Shown here: positions 57,498 through 64,000 of the stretch, piece after piece
How positions within the stretch are numbered: the stretch's first letter is position 1
How the letters are laid out: every line of letters begins with the position of its first letter
Source of the DNA: Archegozetes longisetosus
Taxonomy: Eukaryota > Arthropoda > Arachnida > Sarcoptiformes > Trhypochthoniidae
DNA length: 64,000 nucleotides
Assembly: GCA_018873245.2 (NCBI GenBank)
Contig: JAEMBT020000002.1
Span: 5,596,001 to 5,660,000 of the forward strand
Direction: 5' to 3'
Translations under genes and position numbers: made by a program
Notes under the pieces: generated by a model
Told to the model about the DNA's origin: nothing
Databases searched by the model: none
The model's input: the letters and a program-made list of their open reading frames with translations, nothing else

Positions 57498-59375
57498 GAA
57501 GTTCGCTTCAACGCAACCGCTTCTTCGCAGTGGAATGGACTCCATATCCGCCGAATACGACGCCTTATGGACCGAAATGGTTGCACCCACCCCTGGCCCG
57601 AGAGCCAGTCAAACGCTCCGCACTATGTCCACCCAATTTATATACATATTTACCCCTCCCGCTACCCCAAAACCTATGCCACGCCAAAACCACGTGTGTT
57701 CAATGCCATTGTTTACAATAACCTTAACCCCCATATAGCAGCCCTCCTATTACTATCTGGTGACATCCACACTAACCCTGGCCCTAAACATCCTCATCCA
57801 TTGAAAATAAAACACCTAAACATTTACGAACTAGGTAGAAAAACCCCTGAGCTAATCCACCTAATACATACCCACCTACCCCATATAATAGCACTGCAAG
57901 AAACTAAACTAAAGCCCACTAATGCTACCCCGAAAATTCCCCACTAATACCCTATCAGACAAGACCGCCAAGGTAAAACAGGAGGCGGCCTTCTAATCTA
58001 TGCCCACGAATCAATAGCCTACAGACCCCTAGCTACCCCTAACCTAACCCCCTATGCACAACTCCAAATAGTACAAATATATATAAACAGCAAACTCTAC
58101 ACCCTCTTTAACTACTACATACCTCTCCCCTACCCCTCCGGATGACTACGCCCGTGATCTATCCATAACCAATAGCTACCCCAACCCCATAGTTCTAGGT
58201 GACTTTAATGCACACGACCCCTTATGGCTAAAAACAGTCTACAGATAAAAGAGGTAATAAATTTCTAGAACAGATAGAACACCTCCCTTTAGTTACCCTT
58301 AACCTAGATACACCCACCCGTATAGCCCCTAACAACAAACCTACCTCTCTGATATAATCCTCACTCATCCCTCAATAGCAACCAGAACCCATTGGCAAAC
58401 CCTCCCCTCACTATGATCAGACCACCTACCCGTACTAATTGAGCTTAAACTGAAGAAATCCATCAACTACACGCATCGTATCACCTATGCCAACTTTAAA
58501 AAAGCAAACTGGACCCTATTCACCGAAACCCCAGAGCCCCTGCTAATTAACTACTCCTCCGAATCCTACCCCTCAATTGATCAAGCTGAAAAATTCCTAA
58601 GACAATCTATCCTAATTGCCTCGAAGAAAGCTATATCTCACGGTCGCCACCCCCAATATAACCCCTCCTTTTCCCCAGAAATTCTATCCCTAATAAATAA
58701 ACGAGATACCCTCCGATCTAAGCTAGCCCAAACCCCAAACTTCCCATCTACAAAAGAATCAGAAGAACTTAACAGCCTAAACACCCAAATAACCAATCTC
58801 CTAAATAAAAAGAAGCAAGATCGATGGAGGGAATTCGTCTCCTCCATCGACCGCAAGACCTCCCCTACCCTCCTACGGAATACCCTAATAGCAATCAACA
58901 ATAACACCTTACCCTCCAATGAAATTATCTGCCTAAACCCCAACAAACCTAACCCTTCCCCTAAAGCACAAGCACTCAGCCTAATTAAACAATACTCCTC
59001 GATCACTAAACTCCCTATAGACAAAACTACCCGAAACTCCCTTAGAAAAATACGCTCTGTCAGACCTACCCCAACTTTTACCCCTCTAACCCCCTCTGAC
59101 ACGCTTATGACAATACAAACCCTAACCAACTCTAAAGCCCCTGGGCCTGCCCCTCCCTCACTAACCTGCACCTAAACACCTTGGCCCCAATGTTATAAAC
59201 GCTATCACATCCCTATCCAACTATTCACTAAATACCTCCCAAATTCTCGTTATCTGGAAACGTGCCCATATAATACCTATTCTCAAACCTAACAAAAACC
59301 CCTCAGACCCCGCCTCATACAGACCCATCTCCCTACTTTCCCCTCCAAGCAAACTAATGGAAAAGCTAACTATAA
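57498..59375 (+). mobile_element. Jockey-like non-LTR retrotransposon, 3'-truncated
   Basis: Richer in G+C and strongly C-over-G on its coding strand, unlike its surroundings. In order: a 2A-like block (LLLLSGDIHTNPGP, about 57745-57786), an AP endonuclease domain (IKHLNIYELGRK, HIIALQETKLKP, GGGLLIYAHES, VLGDFNAHDPLW), a linker (PSFSPEILSLINKRDTLRSK, KKKQDRWREFVSSIDR), then the start of the reverse transcriptase (NSKAPGP, IWKRAHIIPILKPNKNP, YRPISLLSPPSKLMEKL). The catalytic FADD box and all later sequence are missing. Several frameshifts and stops. Clade assignment (Jockey superfamily) is from motif style only. Confidence 0.85.
57552..59375 (+). pseudogene. LINE ORF2 relic (endonuclease plus partial RT)
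   Basis: The longest frame, 57381-57947, starts in receptor sequence and so has no native start; the real protein frame is recognisable from the block before DIHTNPGP. After 57947 the frame shifts at several C-runs and TGA/TAG positions. The stretch 58480-59170 reads almost unbroken. No part after the second RT block is present, so it cannot be active. Confidence 0.75.
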
Positions 59376-59651
59376 GAAGTAACAGGATTGCTGGAGTTGT
59401 AAACCGTTTTTTATCACGATGTTTATCATAAAGATGAAATGGTTGAATTCCAATCTCTTGAACACAATTAAAAACTATGGGTTCATATTTAAGTTGATAA
59501 GCATGATTATTTGAGTGACAGCTAAATATCGAAAATATTAAGTAAACGAAAACAATTTTAAAATATGAAGCCATTATTAATTTTGTTAGCATGTTAGCAC
59601 GCAACTAATACATTGATTTTTATGGCTACTCAAATCTAAGATCCATATATA

Positions 59652-60165
59652 TAAGGTTGGAGAGAAATGAATGACGTATTTGATCACAAAATTCAAATAA
59701 ACTTTATTAATACGATATAAATATCGAAGTCTAATATCAGCTCCATGTTCCGACTTGATTGGCGAGGCTCAGACTCCACTAGAGCTTTCAACTCGTCATC
59801 ATCCAACTCTTGAGGTCGACCAGAACCAGGTCAAAACCGCCTGATCGAAACCTGTCAAACCAACGTTGACACGTGCGGACCTTTAATACATCACCATATG
59901 TATCGGTGATATTCTTAGTGGCAACCGTTGCATTATTACCACGCTTAAACTGATACAACATACAATGTCTAATATGTTGTCATCGAAAGACATGGTTCAA
60001 ATCGAAATCAAATCACAATTTAAAAATAATAATTTAATAGAAATAAAGACTCATATTAAATGTATTTATTCACAAAACAAAAGATATGTAAAAAAATCCT
60101 AAGTGTATTTTTGAACCATTCTAATATACGTACCAAAAAACGACATTCATTTCTCTCCAACCTCA
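59652..60165 (-). mobile_element. Mariner deletion derivative
   Basis: Inverted repeats TAAGGTTGGAGAGAAATGAA (left) and complement of TGAGGTTGGAGAGAAATGAA (right), flanked by TA at 59650-59651 and 60166-60167. On the minus strand it codes a mariner transposase N-terminus with one shift: LRHCMLYQFKRGNNA, RTCQRWFDRFRSGGFDL, then GRPQELDDDELKALVESEPR (about 59990-59760). The catalytic domain is deleted. It sits just upstream of psi-G7, where G6 has uninterrupted sequence. Confidence 0.85.
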
Positions 60166-61778
60166 TAATAAGATAGTAAGACCAAAGTAAGTAGATAAGA
60201 TAACACATTGTTTGAGGTACAGCAAACAAACAAGTGTTGGAAAGTTTCCAAAAACCCTGTAAAGAGAAATATTTCTAAAAGCTTTGTAAAAATATTGCTT
60301 TACCTTAGGTGCATACACGCTTCAGAAGTATCCTTTGAACCTTCTTGAGCAGCTTTCTTGAGAGATTTCTAATAACTTTCTTCGTAACATTTATTGAAAC
60401 GCAATTGGTAGCTCAATATCACATTCTTATGACTTTAAACTAGTAATGTTTCGCTTTCAAGTTTTTAATTCCAGTTGTATTCCAATTTCGACTTGACTTT
60501 CAAAAAGCGAAACATCACTTAAAACTACTGTTGTTCTATTATTATTTCACTCATGTTTATCATCAGATCTAGACTTTCTGGATCGTCCGCAATTCTTTAA
60601 AACACAAATCAAATGAAAAGGTTTAATAAACTCGAGTTAATCAAATACGAGAAAAACTTTTCAATTGCTAGGCTCCGAACAGATCCGGAATTCAGAAATT
60701 TTGATTCTAAATCCGAAAGAGTAAGCCTCTCTGATTATACTTTGGATAAACTAAACCATTGTTTGAATGAAATCCCAGATTTAATCAAATTCGCCTCAAA
60801 ATCTAATTCGGTGGATGCTATTCTATTGGTGAAAGCTTCAAATAAACTTTTTTCTAAGTTTTGAAAATATTTAAAATTTGTCTAAAATTGAATTAAAAGT
60901 GAAAATTCGTATTCTGTGAATTATTTCTATTGTGTGTTAAAATGTTTTGAATGAACAATTTCCGTTTTATATATTTTTGCTAAAACTTTATTTTAGCTTT
61001 CAACTACAATGCCTTACGCTAAATGAAGTAAACCAATTTTTGGAAGTCTTTAAATTGCCATTAATTTAAATACTAATCACTAATGTTATTTCGCTAAATT
61101 TCGATCTCTCTTTCGTTAAGCGAGTAACATTACTTATAAAAGACTAAGTAATCAAATTTTACAGACTATTTTATTCGCATAAAACCTAATTTTAAACCTT
61201 ATAACTTTGGATAACTCTATTAAATCCTATAGAAGTTAGTCTCAAACTGATGTCAGATTTTAATATTCAACAAAATATTTTCAATATTTTTAGAATATCT
61301 TCTTATTGATTTTCATTAAGACTAAGCTCATTCAATCAAAATAAACTAATATTCAAACCAAGTCAATGACTGAACTCTCGTATAATAATACCTCGATACG
61401 GTGAATGGCTGGGGGACATTGACCATAGAGAGGCAATTTAGTATTAATGAATGTGTGTTAGGATGCAGGCTATTGCTTTAACTCTAATGAAAATTTACTA
61501 TAAGGAGATTCACTACATCGAGGCATTAATATATTTGTAATTTTGAAAGAAAAACAAGAATATTAATCAAGATAAAATGTTCTAATCAATTTTATTGATA
61601 ATGCATTTACATATGTTCAAAAAAAGTTTCTAGAATTTTTGCTTTATTTTAGGTTATAATCAATTCATCAAAATTTTTAATTTGATTGTAGGCTAAATAA
61701 TGTATTGAAAACGTTAAAAAGGCAGTAATTGATGAGTTGTAAATTTGATTCTTATCGGATCTTTTATTTTCGCTCGCT
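60166..61778. repeat. Array spacer between psi-G7 and VQ; no convincing gene
   Basis: Collinear with 52300-53820 and 44700-45960. At 60430-60515 a small inverted repeat (GTAATGTTTCGCTTT / AAAGCGAAACATCAC) looks like a TAGTG-type MITE. A frame of 83 codons at 60613-60864 is not conserved in the duplicates. A possible VQ polyadenylation signal (AATAAA, minus strand) is at 61763-61768. Confidence 0.5.
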
Positions 61779-63556
61779 TTAATCGCTGTCTGACTCGAGA
61801 GTGGTTTTACTTTGATATGAAACCAATTGCGGGACTGTTTGAGTTTTGGAGAAGAATGATTGACCGGTTCCTACAGTTCTGACTCCAGCAACTCGGTTTC
61901 CAACAAGACCACTGACTACACCACTTGATCCCAATAAGTCAGAACTTGAGCCACTGCTTGATACGAAAGATCCCGATCCAAGACCTCCGACGACAACGGC
62001 TGGCTGTGAAACAGCGAAGCGTGAGACAACTGGTTGTGCGACTGAGACAACAGCTGCTGGTTGTTGTGCAACGGCTACGGAAACAGGCTGATGGACACCA
62101 ACCGAACGAACAGCTTCGAAGCCAACAACTGGTTGGGCAACACTCTGGAACGATTGGGTGAAAACTGGTTGTGATACTTGTTTGAAGGCTTGAGCGACAG
62201 CGACGGGTTGTGCTACTGCTTGGACAGCAACGGCTGGTTGTACTGCATGAACAGCTTGGACTGGCTGCACGTTTTGTACGAATGGCTGCGCAACGAATTG
62301 TTTTCTCTCGCCTTTACATTGAAATCAGCATATATTAACTACTAAAGTAAAGATTCTTCTATATTTAATCTTTTCTTATTCATACCTTCTCCTTTGGCAA
62401 CTACTGTGTGGACACTTTCAACAACGGGCCGTATTTCTTGTACCACTTGACGGTATGGTGTGATCACTTCACGGACTTCTTGGATGACTGGTTTAACGAC
62501 TTCATGGACAACCTTTGATGGTTCGTCTTGAGATTGTGTCTTTTCAACAGTTCCGGGTGCTCCCGGAATGTGTTCCTGAGACAATTGAATGGTAGACGAT
62601 CTCGATTTGAAGTGAATTTGGAGAGGAACATCGCTGGGCTCGACCTCAACAACTTGTGGTGCAATCGGTTGATCATTGTATGGAACAGGTCTGTACTCGA
62701 CAGTTCTTCCAACCTGTTGGACGGCAGCTTTAACAGGAACAAGTTGTTGGGAAACACCAACACCAACAGCATTTACTCCAACAGTGCTGATACCAAGAGC
62801 TGGCTGTACAGCAACAGATTGTACTACTGGTCGTACACCTACTTGACTCACACCAAGATTGAGAGCACTGGTTCTCAAACCTCCGATTGAGCCAAAACCG
62901 ACACCAAAGCCTACTGGACGAACACCGATTGAAGTAAAATCTGAGAGTCCACTCAAGTCAACGCCAGCTACAGGTTGGACACCAACTGTTCGTACACCAA
63001 TTGGTTGTACACCAACTGTTTGTACACCAATTGGTTGTACACCAACTGTTTGTACACCAATTGGTTGGACACCAACTGTTCGTACACCAATTGGTTGTAC
63101 ACCAACTGTTCGTACACCAATTGGTTGTACACCAACTGTTCGTACACCAATTGGTTGTACACCAACTGTTTGTAGGCCCGAATATCGAACGCCTCCAACA
63201 CCTAATGATCCCAGTGATGAAACTCCAGACAGAGCTCTTGAATACGAGACTCCGTTCGATACGTCTAGCTTTTGCTGAACATCTCGTCCACCGACTTCGA
63301 GGACCGGCACGCAATTGCAGTGAAGAATAAGCAAAGAGAAGGACAATAGCTATAATAATTAAAATTTCGGACTTCAATATTGTGTAAATAAAATGATATA
63401 ATAATCAATTAATAATAAAATCATTATAAAAAATAAATTATCAAAAGAAAGTTTAGATTCGATAAAAACTTAAAAACTATAGATATTAGAAAATCATCTC
63501 TTATAAAGAATGACAATTTAATAAAACTTTATTATCTATTGACTAACTTTAAGCAT
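61779..63556 (-). CDS. VQ: secreted Val/Gln/Pro-rich repeat protein, three exons
   Basis: Exons 63556-63548 (just ATG CTT AAA), 63349-62386 and 62311-61779; introns of 198 bp (GTTAGT...TATAG) and 74 bp (GTATGA...AAAG), phases 0 and 1; 501 residues. Joining exon 1 to exon 2 creates a normal signal peptide (MLKLLSFSLLILHC), the reason for this model. Residues 65-131 are seven copies of a 10-residue VGVQPIGVRT unit. Residues about 233-325 form a non-repetitive, charged domain (DVPLQIHFKSRSSTIQLSQE, HEVVKPVIQEVREVITPYRQ). The C-terminal part is rich in AVAQP, VSQPV and Ser, ending SKTTLESDSD. It looks like an extracellular structural (cuticle- or matrix-like) protein; function is inference. Decayed copies of exon 3 occur at 25.3, 46.0 and 53.8 kb. 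Confidence 0.78.
62973..63174. repeat. 30-bp tandem repeat in the VQ coding region
   Basis: About 6.7 copies of a 30-bp unit (plus strand GGTTGTACACCAACTGTTCG plus TACACCAATT). Copies differ almost only at T/C in CTGTTYG (Gln versus Arg codon) and T/G in GGTTKTAC. Unit length is a multiple of three and keeps the frame. Confidence 0.95.
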
Positions 63557-63626
63557 TTTGGAGCTGATGTTGATTGTAGATGAAAACGACTACTAGTAAA
63601 AGATGCGAATGGGAGATAATGTTCGT

Positions 63627-63634
63627 CTTTTATA
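63627..63634 (-). promoter_or_regulatory. TATA box of the VQ gene
   Basis: TATAAAAG on the minus strand, about 71 bp upstream of the ATG at 63556. With the usual spacing transcription would begin near 63600, giving a 5' UTR of about 45 nt. Confidence 0.65.
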
Positions 63635-64000
63635 CAAGCAGACAATCGGTCCTTGAGGAGGACGACCATCAAAATGACAGAAAAAATAAAATATTGGCAT
63701 CCTATAAGTTTGTTACACAATACTAACTGATATATAATTCTTGAGCATCAGTGCAATAATGTTTATGATAATTAGGGAACAGTTGTACCATTTTCTCTTA
63801 TAATGATGACCTTCGAAAATCCAATTCTTCTCAAAGGCGTAAAAGTGTTTTAATCTTTTTATAGAGCTTTTCAAGTTCAAGAACGTGTCATATGTTAGCG
63901 AAGAATAGCTAGCATTAGCAGTTCCCCAAACCTAATACGACAAATTTAATCATTTTCACAAGTCAGACCTGCTGTGAATCTTAATGCAAAAGATACGTTC
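63635..64000. other. Upstream region of VQ; nothing further recognised
   Basis: Contains a second TATA-like TATAAAAA on the minus strand at about 63856-63863, with no coding frame attached. Otherwise featureless AT-rich DNA. Confidence 0.35.

Larger units (their letters stand above)
56286..59604 (-). pseudogene. Beta YWTD receptor psi-G7, disrupted by a LINE
   Basis: The N-terminal part runs from 59604 (leader MASYFKIVFVYLIFSIF from the Met at 59571) to about 59385, where the family A-run (six A, 59412-59407) again breaks the frame, here in the opposite sense to G5 and G6. LINE sequence fills about 57498-59375. The rest of exon 1 (57497-56835) is almost identical to G6 but loses 2 bp, then about 10 bp, in the EGF region (NNNCLWQGT). 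Exon 2 (56739-56567) holds a roughly 100-bp insert with a stop, and exon 3 (56503-56326) has a TGA before the membrane helix. Non-functional as a receptor. Confidence 0.85.

Noticed and set aside
57381..57947. 188-codon ORF joining receptor antisense sequence to the LINE
   Set aside because: Chimera created at the insertion junction; only the part from about 57552 is LINE protein.
58638..59171. 177-codon minus-strand ORF rich in Val, Gly and Ser
   Set aside because: Antisense shadow of the LINE linker and RT region, whose plus-strand frame has clear motifs.
57498..59375. Horizontal transfer of a bacterial segment, suggested by its higher G+C
   Set aside because: Endonuclease and RT motifs identify it as a LINE; composition is explained by that.
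60613..60864. 83-codon plus-strand ORF after psi-G7
   Set aside because: The collinear spacers at 45.2 and 53.1 kb do not keep a frame; likely chance.
62859..63330. Several plus-strand repeat ORFs over the 30-bp array
   Set aside because: Any 30-bp repeat without stops is open in many frames; the minus-strand frame has the signal peptide and splice sites.
62958..63377. Minus-strand ORF starting MKSEILIIIAIVLLFAYS with tandem Cys/Trp-rich repeats
   Set aside because: Its leader is hydrophobic, but the rest is the VQ repeat read in a shifted frame. The intron acceptor at 63350 lies inside it, and the spliced model from the ATG at 63556 gives a proper signal peptide in the correct frame.
63532..63720. 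62-codon minus-strand ORF with a hydrophobic start
   Set aside because: It spans the TATA box, 5' UTR, first exon and donor of the VQ gene; better explained as promoter/leader sequence.

Overview
The window looks like AT-rich nuclear DNA of an animal, most likely an arthropod. The evidence is eukaryotic GT-AG introns of about 58-82 bp, TATA-type promoters, a dense load of Tc1/mariner, hAT, pogo-like and Jockey-like elements, and a short TTAGG-like tract. I cannot name the species; a chelicerate such as a mite is only a guess. No rRNA, tRNA or CRISPR was seen.

The backbone is a tandem, segmentally duplicated family of small type I membrane proteins, all on the minus strand. Each has a signal peptide, a six-bladed LDL-receptor class B (YWTD-like) propeller, an EGF-like module, a stalk, one membrane helix and a short tail. 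There are two subfamilies. Alpha: G1 (2.4-3.4 kb), a fragment (10.5 kb), psi-G2 (15.5-16.5 kb), G4 (30.6-32.0 kb) and two lone terminal exons (1.84 and 35.1 kb). Beta: G3 (22.6-24.1 kb), G5 (39.9-41.4 kb), G6 (50.7-52.2 kb), psi-G7 (56.3-59.6 kb). Exon-intron structures with stalk, membrane helix and tail were rebuilt by reading splice sites and matching phases between paralogues.

At the right end lies a third gene type, called VQ here: a secreted Val/Gln/Pro-rich repeat protein with three exons, a TATA box and seven 30-bp repeats. Decayed pieces of its last exon follow beta genes G3, G5 and G6. The array therefore appears to have grown from an ancestral unit alpha - spacer - beta - VQ, copied several times, with most VQ copies and several alpha copies since lost. 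Spacers between genes are recognisably the same sequence in several units.

The rest is a transposon graveyard with many well-bounded elements. They include a Tc1 copy with two in-frame stops (6939-8493), nested Tc1 relics (11.5-13.0 kb), another Tc1 relic (13.4-14.3 kb), a DDE element (32.2-34.0 kb) with a related MITE (28.1-28.6 kb), hAT elements with 8-bp target duplications (743-1385, 24462-24980, 41729-42495, 47333-49210), a pogo-like element keeping only its DNA-binding domain (55002-55681), a mariner remnant in the promoter of G7 (59652-60165), foldback MITEs, and a 3'-truncated Jockey-like LINE that replaces about 90 bp of G7.

The points most worth a second look are the alpha-beta-VQ unit; the reading-frame break at the same A-run in three beta paralogues; the stepwise loss of EGF cysteines; and a nearly identical G6/G7 tract that ends exactly at the LINE junction.
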